Shown here: in pieces, positions 50,487 to 62,934 of the stretch
Layout: every line of letters starts with the position of its first letter
Position numbering within the stretch: position 1 is the first letter of the stretch
Source: Brachypodius melanocephalos
Lineage: Eukaryota > Chordata > Aves > Passeriformes > Pycnonotidae
Direction of reading: 5' to 3'
DNA length: 64,000 nt
Assembly: GCA_013398615.1 (NCBI GenBank)
Contig: VZSR01003803.1
Location: 8,229,836-8,293,835, forward strand
Translations under genes and position numbers: made by a program
Notes under the pieces: generated by a model
What the model was told of the DNA's origin: nothing
The model's database searches: none
The model's input: the letters and a program-made list of their open reading frames with translations, nothing else

Positions 50487-50868
50487 TGTCAGGACCTTGT
50501 TATGCAAAAAGTCTTTCATACCTTTTCTATGTATCTTTCCAATGTGCAGCTCCACCAGCTCTGGCTCTTTCTCTCCTTCTTCAGTCCCAGCTCGCTGCTT
50601 CCTGTCCCTGGCACGGCCGCCTGTCCCTCGTACAGTGGCTCACCTGATCTGTCCCTTGACCGACCTCCTGTCCCTTTGTCCTCACAGCACAGCCAACAAA
50701 CCTCAACTTCTTCACAGCATGGCCAGCCAGACTCCAACTAACTCCAGCTGACTCACTCACTCTTTATCACACCCTGAGCCTTGAGGGCAAGGCTGTTCCC
50801 AATCTTCAGTGATTAACACAGCTGCAAGGTATCAGCCACAAGATTGTCTTTGGCACTATCTCTATCCA
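50487..50868 (-). mobile_element. Solo retroviral LTR with 4-bp target-site repeat CAAG
   Basis: The plus strand starts TGTCAGGACC and ends CTATCCA, so the element has TG...CA termini. CAAG lies directly outside both ends (50483-50486 and 50869-50872). On the minus strand a U3-like part (GATAGAGATAGTGCCAAAG) is followed by a TATA-like GTGTGATAAAGAGT (complement near 50765), then a GC-richer region. The length of 382 bp fits an LTR. A 4-bp duplication is typical of gammaretrovirus-like (class I) integrases. Frames at 50497-50751 on both strands lie inside it and are not genes. Confidence 0.75.
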
Positions 50869-52909
50869 CAAGAAAAAAGGGGAAAAAAAGAAAAATAAAG
50901 TGTTAATTTTAAGTTAGGATTGAGATACCTTCAAAGATATTACAAATGACTGTGATTTGGGGCCTAATCTTAACAAGGTATTTAATTGTTTTCTCTCTTT
51001 TGTAACTTCATCCCAAGGCTGAATAAAGTGGGTTTTTTGGTACTCATTGAATTTGCTGTACAATAAAAGTATACTTAAATATAGTGTAACAGTAAAACTG
51101 GCTCCTTGAATGATGATCTAGAGATTCAGCATTTATCTTCTACTGCTATGACCAGTAAAATCAAACATACTGAGATGCTCTAGTGGGGACATTTCCTGAC
51201 TAACTGGCATAATTTCTACTTTTGGTTCTGTATCAGAGTTAGGGCCATGCAATCCTGAAAGGGACAAAAAAAGAAGAAATGTTTTATTTATACAAATGAT
51301 AACTACATAACTTCCATAGAATTAACCAAACAAATTTTGAAGGACAAATCAGGGTTCAGCATTCATAATGGAAATTACTTCAGAGAGGGTGAAAAGGGAA
51401 AACAAACCAAAGGAATGCTGATGGCCAAGAATCTCCCAACTAAGTTGGTTTCTTTTTCCTTTTTTCACTTAGTTCACTTTTAGAAGTTAGACTTCAAAAT
51501 TTAGTTTAAAGGCTTATTTACTTCTTTTTAGCATTGATTACTCTGACTTCATTGTTCCTAATTTTTCTGTGGTTCATAAATCGAAGTTTAATAAAATTCT
51601 GTGCTTGTTAAGCATTTGTTGTTGACCATATTGCCATCCACTTAATTGTAAGGAAATGTAAAGAGACAGGTATACCAGAAGATTTTATTAAGGTATCAAA
51701 AACCAGCAAGCTATCTGCACAAGCCAATTAAATGGCACTGCATGTTCCCAAAGTAGAAAGCACACAATGTTACACATAAGTTGATATTTTATTCAGTAAA
51801 TAAATCACTCCTTCCACAACACACTCTATAACCCTAATCAAGCACAATATACTCCATATGGATTAGCGGTCCCTTCACTCCAGGTGTATTAAAAAGCATG
51901 TGGAAAGCTGCTTTAGCACTCTATAAGCTAACATTGAAAGATGTTCCTTGGTATCTCACAATCCAATAAACTGTGTGTGCGTGAGTAATCCATCACTCAT
52001 TGAAACTACAATATGTGTAATGTGTTCAAGCACTTCTTACTTTCCAGGCCTCCCTTGACCATGGATTCATGTGATTTCACAGAACACTTTACATCTATAT
52101 GAATTGGTAAAGAAGTCCATGAATGTGTAAGAAACTCTGGTGGATCAAATACTTCAACTTTATAGACCATTGAAGAACACACATATATTCCATTTCACAC
52201 ATACAGAGCTAACAAAAAACACAGTTTCTGTTACACAGGATATAATTTTTGATTTGGTTTTTTCCCATGAAGTATGACTTTATACCCAGAATCCTGTTTG
52301 TGTAAACTAAAGCCAAACAGATTTAAGGTGCCCACATGCCCAGGATCCAGAGAGTCATCAGGAGTTCAGGCTGAGTCCTGCCCTGTTGTGGGCTTGGGAA
52401 AGCTCTTGAAACAAGAGGTGCCTTGAATGATGTATGTTGGATATAAAAAGCTAGCATTTTCTTTATTGGGCTGTTGCTTTCAAGTGTTTTGTCCTGTCTT
52501 ATTATAGTGAAAGTTATTTTGGATGCAACTCCAACTTCAGCTGTCTAAATAAGCACTCCGCCATCACTCTGCAGCTGGAGAGAGGAGAAAACAGTTCTCA
52601 CTGGAGCCTTTTTTATGTTTTTATTCTATATTAGACAAAGAGAGGAAGGATTCTTCTGTATAAAGAGGAAAAGCAATGGTTGCTGTACAGTTCTGAAAAG
52701 AAAAAAGGACCAAGCAGAACATGTGCACTACCTCTCAGAGCATTGTGATGATGTGATGTGTATTGTCAGCATTTTTCACATTATCATAAAATAAAAAAAA
52801 AAGTTTCTACTGCCCTTTCAAATGAAGGAAGATGAATGAACATCAGAGGCAGGATGGTGCAGACAGATTATGGTTAACACAATGGCTCTAGCCCACCTTG
52901 GAAATCTCA
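50869..52909. other. AT-rich stretch, no gene recognised
   Basis: No gene or repeat was recognised. Confidence 0.5.
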
Positions 52910-53260
52910 CTCCCTACAGGATGAAACTGTCAGGATTCTGAAAGCAGCGAGGACCCTGACTGTCCTAGCCTGCCCTCCCACAACCCTGCCCACTTCAGCC
53001 CTGGCCCTGCCACAGTCACAGTGTGCAATGTTGGTCCCCAGCTCCTCCCAGCCCTGTCCTGCCTGGCTGGTCATGGGCCCCATTGAGCCCATCTTCACGC
53101 CCAGGGACATGGCCAATGCCCAGGGCTGTGGCTGCCTCTGGCACACTCCTGGCAGCCCTTCTCTTGGCTGGGACAATGGAGCAAATCCTGGCTGCCAGGC
53201 CTTGCCATTATGGGGAGACCCTGACCTTCCCAGGGAGCCCCCAGCCCACAAGGATTCATT
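52910..53260. other. GC-rich island of unknown origin
   Basis: About 350 bp is rich in CCAGCCC and CTGGC motifs but has few CpGs, in a region otherwise near AT-rich background. Frames of 96 to 124 codons are open on both strands, as GC-rich DNA allows, and none shows a known motif. It may be part of an unclassified repeat or a decayed processed gene copy. No poly(A) tail or target repeat was seen. Confidence 0.4.
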
Positions 53261-56200
53261 GTCTCTTTCTTCTCCCTGTCAAAAATACCATTTCTTGCAT
53301 ATGCCCACAATGACAGGTAAAGATTCTCAGCAGACCATGGCAGTCCTCCAGTACTGCCAGGCAGAGTTAATTTTCCAGATTCAGAATTATTATCACATGT
53401 GAGATGTGGCCAGTTTCCACTGAAGGAGTGTAGCTTCTTCAATCAGGTGTGTGGCATCCTAAGCACATTGGAGGCACGAGGGTCGAGGAAACCAAGACTG
53501 CATGGAAGTATCAGCTCATGCAGAAGTTCTGGAGCACTGCTCGTCATTGCAAATTTTGGAAATAATATGATTGCATATTAATTATTCTGTTTCAGGAACC
53601 CTGGAGGTTTTGTCATACAAATTAGTTTGATATACATCTTTTCTTGCATTATCCTTTGATATTGCAATGACCAGAGGGTCTTCTCTCGCAAAGGTCCACA
53701 GACCTCCTCCTGCTCCCTTAGCAGCAATTATGTAGTTCAATGTATCTGACTACTTCCATAAACAGAAAAGTGAACCACAACATTTCCTAGACAAGTCTCC
53801 TGCACTGGCAGGAGTTCAATATTGAATCTGAGAATCTTTGCTAAGTGCTCTTTGTTTTGTGTGACATTAAGGAGGCCAATTTGCCTCCCTATATCCTTGC
53901 TTCAGGGCTTGAATACCAATAAGGTCAGTGCAGGCACAGGTCAGCCACACTTGGAAGGTCTAATAGGTAATTTTCCTGCTGTGATTTGATGGGCTGAACT
54001 CCAGAGCTAAAAGCTCCTTAATGGTACAGAAAATTACTGCCCTCACCAACATTTCTCCAGCCAGATTGCTGCCTGTTACAGAACATCCTGCTGCAATGCC
54101 AAGTACTTGCCAAATGCCCCAGCAGTGGAAACAAAATAGCTTCAGGATACCATTTCAGGTACTGCCTGTCTGCATTTCCAAGACTCAGATCTTCCACGTT
54201 TTTTTGCACAGAAATCTATCTGGAAGAATACAGAATCTCCCAGAGCCGGAAGCAGGTAAAGTCAATGTAATAGTCAATAAAAGACTTATGTTCTTGCATT
54301 TTTTTATTAGATTCTCCTATGCCTTGTTTTCTCCTATTTTTTAGAGTAATACACTTGTAGCCTCACCTGACTGAAGCAGCTGAACCATTAATGGTTGCAG
54401 TCATTTATTTAAGTGCAATGCCAAGAGGATGCAGAGCACACAAGGCAGCAGAAGATCACTAGACTGGTAGCTTTTGCAAATCATTCTATCTAGAGTAATA
54501 AACAGGCTTTGTTTCTTCCAGCCTTTAAAGATCACAGTTTTTGGCTTCACACAGAAAAAAAGCTGGTCCTTCAGTTTGTGAATAACTACCAGCCTTGCAC
54601 AGAGAGCAGCCAGAACCTACTGGAACATGGAGTTTTACAGCAGGATTTACTTGTGCGCTTTGGCAATCACAGGCACACTAGAAAAGAGCTGCTGGGATTA
54701 AAGCTATGAATACAGAAGCAGCAGATGTGAAGAAAATAGCATGTAAATGTATGATGGGTCAAGATATAAGAACATGCTGCAAGCAATGAAAAGATGCTGT
54801 AGGAGAAGGGAAATAGTTTACCCTCTGCATATATTACACACACCGTGGTGAATTAATCATTCTGTGAGAGAAGTGATGCTCAAGGAAACTGGCTTGGCTC
54901 TGAAATTTGGATTCCATTTTGGCACAGCATTTTGATATGAATATTTGCAAGGTAATTTATATGGACAAGATTGAGTGACTTTCACATTTAAAAAAAGAAA
55001 AAAACAGCACCTTATAGGTACAGGTTTTACTATCTGAAAACACGAACAGGAATCAAAAGAATACACAATGCATGTTTTTCAGGTTGTAGCTAGCTTGGGT
55101 ACCTCATATGTAACTTGATAAACAAGTAATGGTCATGCTACTTTAGTCACTGAAGGATAATTAACTTTGCTAAAGTGTGTGTGCTTCTGGGTTAATGATG
55201 TATTCAACATCATAGCTAAAGACAGCTCTTGCCCAGCTGCTTGGTGTTCAAAACACTCGAATGGCTGAACATGCTCAGAGTAATCTATTTCTAGTAGTTT
55301 GCAGTCTGAGCTGAGCACTACAAATGCTGAGCTTTCTTAAACTGCTCAACCTCCTGGATGAAAAATTGCTGTCCTCTTTACTCTCTGTGCCATCTCTTCC
55401 CCATCTTTAAAAAGGGGGCAGCTGTCCTGCAGCTAGAAATAAATGTCTCTGTTCTATTTTATTATTAACAGAAATTAGCAGCACCCCTGAAGAAGTTAAA
55501 TGCTTCTTGAAGCTGCAGAGTCTATATTTTATTTTTCCATGACTTGTCAGTACACTCTTTCTTATATTGCTGTATAGAAGCTGCTTTAAAAGTTGCAAAT
55601 TTTAATGTTGCTTTAGCTTACCCAATTCAACACCCTTTTCAGGGTGAAATGACAATGCCATTAATGAATGGTTTGCAGCTCAGTGCTAATGTTTAATGTG
55701 ACATCTTTCTAGTTTTTATTAACTCTCTGAAGACTGTATGTAAAAAAGAATTGGTTTTACTAGTAAAAATGCAAAAGAGATATTCCTGTTAGATGCATAT
55801 TTATATATTTTATCTTCTCAAGTTAGAAGTCTGTCAGTACATATTTTTTCCTAGAGCACAAAACAAAGTAATACAAAAATATATAGGAATTAGATACAAA
55901 TAGCATACAATTTATTTATGCTTGAATTATTGAATGCAAGGACCAGCCAAAAGGCAATACAGACCAAAGAAAGATTCCAAAAAGTATGCCTTGTAGAAAT
56001 GAAAATTTGGATGAAGAAACAAGAAATGTGATTGCAACTGAATAGTGGACAAATAGTAGCCACTTACTCCACTAATCTACAATTTATATTCTCCCTTTAC
56101 CTGGAGTTTACACTTCCTAAATTCACTGAGAAAACCATCCTCACCTGAGCTTGATGTCTGACATTTGCACTGTTGTAGAGTATTTGAAAGTCAATTATTA

Positions 56201-57472
56201 GTGTATACTTCTGTTTGGTCTTGATGAACAAGGCATGTTAGCCTCTAAACAAAATCTCGTGCAAAGTGATATCTGCTTGGTGGAAAACTGAGGTTGTTCA
56301 ATGCCTTTTCTACACACAGACCATGATCTCAAACACTGCGTGCGCTGCTTCTTCTGCCATCAACAGTTTTGCTGCAATATCACCATCAGTTTAATTGGAG
56401 ATTTCCAAATTTGCAACAGTGTGAGTTTGCGATAGCGTGAAATTCAATTAGAAGTGAGCTGGAAGTTCATCACCAAATTAATGATATTTATTGAAAATTC
56501 ATTATTTACCCTTGAGTTGATGTACTACAAAGGCCTTTTTTGTTTAATCACTTCCAAATCTGCAAATTGCCACCTGCACAGTTATAAAACATCAAGGAGA
56601 GGCTTCTGTAGTACAGATGGATTGAATGGATTGCAGCATGATTTTCACATGTCCATCAGCCATGACAAGAATACAAGAAAAGGGCTTGTAGGATCCAGAC
56701 CAATAATCCAGGGGAAACTGTTGAGGAGAGAGATAAAATATCAATTTATGATGGATCATACTGAGAAAACATGCTGTTTTCAAGAAAAAAAGGCAAAAAA
56801 AGGTTCTCTGGGGAAAATAAAAAAACAATAAACTAAATAAAATTAATGACAACAACAAAGAAAACTCACTGCTATTATATCTTTAAACTACACAGACACG
56901 TGGATAGCTTAATTATGGGAGACAGACCAAGATCAAAGGTTTGTTTAAAATATACTAGATGAGATGAGTTGTCCATGCAGCAAAAGGAGATCAAGCTTGG
57001 AGTTTGAAAGCAAAAGACAACTAAACTGATAAAATTATACAATTTTTAAAAAAATATTCTTTTAGTAGCTGCACTATGCAAAACAATCATCAGCAGTTCA
57101 TGTTTTTGAGCTAACTCTTAAAGAGGAGTTAAGTAGAATGTCTTACTAAGTTATCTGCCCAGAACTTTCACATCTGACTTCCTTATTGCAGAAAAGCATA
57201 GTGATTGACCAGCATTAGAAGTTACACTGAAAATACTATAGCTTACAGAAGTCTATGTTTTAGATGTCTATGAGTGTACCAGCCCAGGTAAAGTGAAACA
57301 CTCTTGTACATATTTGTTTCTACTAATCTCATATGTAACATTAGTTGCATTCAGATTTTTTACTTACATAACCATTTTGGTAACAATAAGCTAATTTTAT
57401 ATTACTTTTATATGAATTACTTTTGCATTTTATTTATACTATGAAACGAATACATTTCTATTTATTATAAAT
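53261..57472. other. Stretch without recognised gene
   Basis: No gene was recognised. One exon-like signal (54212-54255) is discussed as a finding. Parts of 55100-55760 and 56320-56520 have balanced composition, are free of recognisable repeats, and are candidates for conserved non-coding sequence. Confidence 0.5.
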
Positions 57473-57650
57473 AGATTAATATATAATATATAATATATAA
57501 CATATAACATATAATATATAATATATAATTATATCTAATACATAATATATAATATATAATGCATGATACATAATGCATAACATATAATATATTGTATATT
57601 GTATATTGTATATTGTATATTGTATATTGTATATTATGTATAAATATGAA
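57473..57650. repeat. AT-rich minisatellite with ATTGTAT heptamer array
   Basis: The left part is built from ATATAAT and CATATAA-type units. The right part contains six perfect ATTGTAT heptamers (57591-57632). Confidence 0.95.
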
Positions 57651-57771
57651 CTTATATATTTATAGATAATGTATATTCATATATATTTATTTTAAACTTA
57701 TTTATTTTATATTTATATTTGTGGAATAAGGAATGTGTTTTCCAATCCAGCTTCATGTTTTTTCAACTAGT

Positions 57772-57812
57772 ACATATAGGTATATGGCATACAAATCCAT
57801 ATACCTATATGT
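57772..57812. repeat. Perfect 16-bp inverted repeat (hairpin)
   Basis: ACATATAGGTATATGG (57772-57787), a 9-base loop, then its exact complement (57797-57812). It lies about 120 bp after the AT minisatellite. Confidence 0.9.
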
Positions 57813-58464
57813 TAACATTAGCAGTTACTCTATACTTCTGAGTTTCTAGTGTTCATATTGTCTCAACAGACTTGCTGTTTACTGTAGCTTCTTATTTATA
57901 GAAGAGATTTTATTGATTTTTTTTCATTGTCAAACATATTTCTGGTTGAAATACAGAACATAAAAGAAAGGAGGAACAATTAATATCACTTTCTACAACT
58001 CCTGCTCTTTTCAAGTTGTGTTAAATAAATTATGATATACTCCAAGATTTAAAGCCCAGCAAGAATCCAAAGCCTTCTACAGTCCTTGTAATGTTGCAGT
58101 TTAAAGGCAAACAGCTCTGTCTCCATAGGCAACACTTTTGAAGCTTCTCATCTCAAAGAGAATTTAGCCTTTTAATTGAAAAGGCAAGTTTTATTAAAAT
58201 AGTTTTGATCAAACTGAAGTAAAAGCAGAGCTTTACAAACTGGCCTTTTGTAAGTGGACATGTCTGCATGTATGGTTATGCTTGAGTAACTGGAAATAAA
58301 GAGGAACAGTTTTATAAAAGGCAGCCATTATATTGAAGCATATAAACAAAATCCCTATGGCATATTTTGTGAAGCTGTCCTGGAGGTTTTCTCTGACTGC
58401 TGAATACACTGTCTGTATCCACACATAAGTATTCAAAAAATGTATGGATGTTGGCATCTGGGGA
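57813..58464. other. Stretch without recognised gene
   Basis: No gene or repeat was recognised. Confidence 0.5.
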
Positions 58465-58545
58465 CATGGCTTAGTGGTGACATGACAGTGCTAGGGTAAG
58501 AGTTGGACTTGATCTTGAAGGTTCTTAATGATTCTATGATTCTGA
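58465..58545 (+). mobile_element. CR1 LINE 3'-end fragment
   Basis: GACATGGCTTAGTGGTGACA, then AGTTGGACTTGATCTTGAAG, then the octamer tail ATGATTCTATGATTCTG. It is about 80 bp and 5'-truncated. Confidence 0.9.
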
Positions 58546-58914
58546 CTCCATATCTGTCATTTAAAGGGAAGTTTTCTCTGTTTCATTTGTAATGCATAGT
58601 TATAGTTGCAATTCAGAACTGCCACTGGTTTCAGAGACCAAGCTTATTAGATAACAAAGATCTAAATATGTCTTAGGTATTTTGAATGAATCGTATTCTG
58701 AAGGAAAGCTAAACATGTAACTTTTGATTCAAGGAATAGTGCCTTAACCACATGCTTTTCTTGGCTAGGGCCAACATCAGAAATTATTGTGTTTTACAGA
58801 GGAAACTTTCAACTTTTGGCAAAAAGTAGTAAACAGGAACTGATTTGATGGCAGTATGTCAGCCTTAATCACTTTGCTGCACAATTTTAAGGCTCAAGGC
58901 TCAAGGCTGAGCTT

Positions 58915-59430
58915 GGCTTGCACCACTGGAGATCAAACAGTCTAACCACCTTGTTCAAGCAGAGTCACTCACAGAAATTTGTCCAGGGTTGTATCTGATC
59001 AGGTTTTAATTTCTTCATGTTTGAAGACTCTACAACCTCTCTGCAAAACCTATTATAAAACTAAAAAAATGTTTTTTCTCATATTTAAATGGAATTCCCT
59101 ATTTCTCAGTTGGTGGCCACTACCTCTTGTTTCATCATCGGGCACCGCTGAGAAGAATCTGGCTCCATCTCTTTTCCTTCTCTCATAAAGAACTTGAAAA
59201 CATTTATAAGATCACTCTGAGCTTTCTCTTCAGCTAAATAGCCCCAGCTCTCTTGGCCTCTCCACATATGGCAGATGCTCCAAGCTCTTAATCACCTTCA
59301 TGTCCCTTGAGTGGACTCTTTCTGGTATGTCCATGTTTCCTCTGTACTGAGGAGCCAAGATCTGGACACAGCACTTCAAATGTTTCTCACCAAGGCTGAG
59401 CAGAAGGTGAGAACAATCTCCCAGTGATCC
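58915..59430 (-). mobile_element. CR1 LINE 3' segment, minus strand
   Basis: The inverted CR1 order is kept. Blocks are CTCTACAACCTCTCTGCAAA, then TGGCCACTACCTCTTGTTTC, then ATAGCCCCAGCTCTCTTGGC, then CAAGATCTGGACACAGCACT. The copy is decayed and non-coding. Confidence 0.85.
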
Positions 59431-59444
59431 ATGAAATTGTCATC

Positions 59445-59545
59445 TAGGGTTTTTAAGAATTTTCTCAGACAGGTTGTACCAGCTGTATGATGCTTGCATT
59501 ATCTTTAAGGTTTCTTCCAGCCAAAACTATTCTATATAATTCCTT
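59445..59545 (+). mobile_element. CR1 LINE 3'-end fragment, plus strand
   Basis: It ends in TTATCTTTAAGGTTTCTTCC and AGCCAAAACTATTCTATA, a typical CR1 terminus. It meets the preceding minus-strand CR1 almost end to end in opposite orientation. Confidence 0.7.
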
Positions 59546-62500
59546 TATGAAGTACAGCAAGTGCAACTGTCCTTAAAGTATAGAACTATTGCTTGTCCAA
59601 TTTCTAAACCCATGCCATCGGACATTTATATAAATCTATGTGATTTAGGCAGGTTCTTCTTTCTTATTCTGTTTTAATTCACAAAACCTCTTGGAAGTAC
59701 TCATGGAAAGAAATAAATTGAAGAACAAATACAAAACAAATTAAGGGTAGAATCACAGACGATTGAAATTCTAATAATGTAAAAGAGATTAAACATTGAA
59801 AATATCATGAATAGAGAGTAATATGAATAGAAGAAAAATCAGAGTTCAGTACATCATCTTTACTATATACCTAAGTGAATTTCAGATTTTTTATTTGAAT
59901 TTTATATGTAAGAGAGAACATAGGGAATTACTGCAGAAATCACCCACTTCCAGAGCAGCTGCAGATTCCTTCTTGCATTATTTATTAATCCCCAAAATGT
60001 GGTTTTATGTATTTTTTTTTTTTATTTCAGTGATTCTTTTCTGCACATGCTTCAGAAGTCAATAAAATAAATCCAATCTCTTCTTCTCCATGGGAGTGAC
60101 ATCACTAGCTGAGTAAGACTTCCTGAAACACAAAAAATGTAAAGAAGGTGTGCCTCAATAATCCCCTTTTAACTCAGGTAGAACAGAGTTGAAACAGTTC
60201 CAAGAGAGCCATAAGCATTTTTATTATCATACAAAATGGAGAACTGGAATTGTCAGTGGGGAAAATGAGAGCAATATTATGCACAGGAGTCAGCTTTTAA
60301 TGAAAGACAATTACTTGCAAAGTCACTAATTCGATCTACGAATCTTCTTTCAATCCCAATTTAGACAACATTTTACCTCTAATGTGTACTGGATGAAAAT
60401 GCCCTTTCTGGAATCCAATGACTCTGAGAACAATTACTTTGTGAATGCTCTTCTTTATAATTTCTAATATGTTTTTTCTTCATGTCACTTGTACAAGGAT
60501 TTATGGAAAAGGAGAGTTATAGGAGAAGAATTTTTCCCTTCTCTGGATATGTTCCTCTTTTGAAGAGTCTATACCTGAGGAGTTCAAGATTAATTCTTCT
60601 TTCTTAGAGTAGAATACAGAGTCAGAGGGACAGATCTTCTGTGTTTGTGACCAGTGTAAAACATTACATGGGTTATGTGCGGCAACATAGGAATGGAGTT
60701 TATAATTTCCACCTGTTCAACCAAGTTTTATGTCCTTACATGACCACTACAAGATTACTGGTATACAGTTCCTAATTTAGAACTTCTCAAGTGAATCTTT
60801 TAATGACAGAATGAACTTTCTGAATTTCTCTGGTCATAGTGTCTCAAGGCCCAAACAGTCTTATTTTGATACAGCTAAAAAAAAAGCAACATTCCAACCT
60901 TTTTTAAGGGCATACACCTGTCTTCATTTTGGTCATTGATTCAGTTTATGTGACAGCAGAGACTTACCATGAAATGCTGCAAAGATAACTCACTGACTCC
61001 ACAAAGACTCTAAAACCCAAACAAATATTTTGTATGTACCTGTCCCCCTGGTAAGTTCCATTCAGCTCATCAACATTCTGTTTTGACTGAATGCCTCTTT
61101 GTAACTTAATCCTCTTCATTCTTACTGACACTCAGAGCAATATCATATCCTTAACATCTTCTTTTATTCCAGACCTGAGTTTTCATAGTAATGAATTATG
61201 CCATAGGAGGGAAAGTTGGAAAGTTTTGCCTCTCTCATGTTGATGGTCAAGTCTGTTTGAAGAGCCTTGCATTTGAGAGTTGGTCACGTTCCCCTTTAAA
61301 ATGTGCACCCTGATTCAATTTTGAAAATCAAGCACTCTAACATAAAGCAACCGTATATAAGTGTTTATAAAGGAAAGAAGATTGGGGAGAGGGAAGCAAA
61401 CAAGGGTCAGTTTCAGAAATTATAAAGTTTCAGCTTGGGGTACTAATGATATGAAGACATAGCACAGCTTTCTCTGTGAATATGTCAGGTTTATGATATG
61501 TGAAATTCACTGCTCAACTACTAAACTGATGGATATTAACTTACTGATAATGATTACCTAATAGATATTAGAGTGATTTATTTTCTAACTGTAGTGCAGT
61601 GTTTTTAATGTGTGTCTCTACAGGTCCTAGTACAGTGAATAACAACTGTGATTGAAATCACAATTTTAATACTACTAATAATGATGCAGATACATTTAAT
61701 GGACTGTCAAATGTGGATGAGCCTCTCATTTCTGTGAGATGTTATTATCACATTAATGCCTACACTAGAAAAGTTTTAATGGTATGTTAAACCTGAAGAC
61801 CTGTTTCACTATTAAACACAGATCTAAAAATCCTAACTACAGTTCTAAATAATGGGTTGCATAAAATATAACTTCACTTTTTTAAAGTGAGATCATTCTG
61901 GGTTCACTACCGATAGACGACTAACAGAGAGAACACAGAGAATGTTGGACTACTCCACTGCAGCACCTCACAAAATAAATTCTTGGCAATTGAATCCCAA
62001 GGAAGAGAGGAGGTTGCTGATAGGTTCAAAGGGGATGATTTTGACCTTATGAGAAATAGACCCATAATTTATGAAATAGATGGAAACTCTTTACTGCAAA
62101 ATGTAGTGTGAATGAATGACTAGATCTAACCCATTTGCAGGCTTGCACCTTTGTACCTCTATGGAATACAATTTTGGCACCACAAATGGCTGTGAAAGTG
62201 GAGTAGCCACACTCAGACTGTACTTTATCACTGCATTTGCAATAATGTCAAGCAGTTTTCTATTAATAAATAAAAAAGTAAATAATCCACTAGCAAATAT
62301 GTGGATTATTAAGAATCTTATGTTAAATTGAGCAGGCCTTTAAGTGTTTAATTTCAATTTTTTTTTTTAATTTTTGGACATTTCTTTGCTTTTCCAAAAG
62401 GCTTTCAGATTTGGGGCTTTTTTAGGTTGTTTTTTGTTGTTGTTGTTGTTGTAGGATTTTTTTTCTGTGGTTGTTTGTCTGTTTTTCTGTTTAATTTTCT

Positions 62501-62934
62501 GTTTTAATTTGTATTAAAAAGTAGCTCTTTGGTAAAGAAAAAATCCTCCAAGTTTTTCTGAAAAACATCAATTTAAATTGTAATTAAACATCCTTATATT
62601 TGTGATGAGAATTTTAGCTTTTGTTAAAAGTTTTCTACTGAAAAAGAAAAAAAAATACACAGATCTTAAAAATACAGAAATCATAAAAAATCTGAAAGTG
62701 GAAATAGAAAATTTACGATAATCTTTTTTGATTACAATGGCAAAAATACTCAATATAAATGTTTCCGAAAACAAATGTAGTTAAAATCATTCTGTGGGTT
62801 AAATTGCTCTCTATGTTCCAATTCTCAGATAGTTTTTGGAATTCTTGGGAAAGCTTGACTTAATGAGCTCTTTTCTTCTGCAATCACATGACACTACCCA
62901 GCCCTCATCAGGAACATACTTCTGAGACATTTTA
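59546..62934. other. AT-rich stretch, no gene recognised
   Basis: No gene or interspersed repeat was recognised. T/G-rich low-complexity sequence lies at about 62355-62500 and includes (TTG)n. A short hairpin (62281-62310) is listed separately. Confidence 0.5.
62281..62310. repeat. Short perfect hairpin
   Basis: AATAATCCAC, a 10-base loop, then GTGGATTATT. The 10-bp stem is perfect, but this size can arise by chance in a window this long. Confidence 0.75.

Noticed and set aside
50497..50751. Overlapping frames on both strands in a GC-richer patch
   Set aside because: They lie inside a solo LTR with TG...CA ends and a target-site repeat.
53023..53442. Frames up to 124 codons on both strands
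   Set aside because: GC-rich DNA lowers stop frequency on all frames. No domain, start context or splice structure supports a gene.
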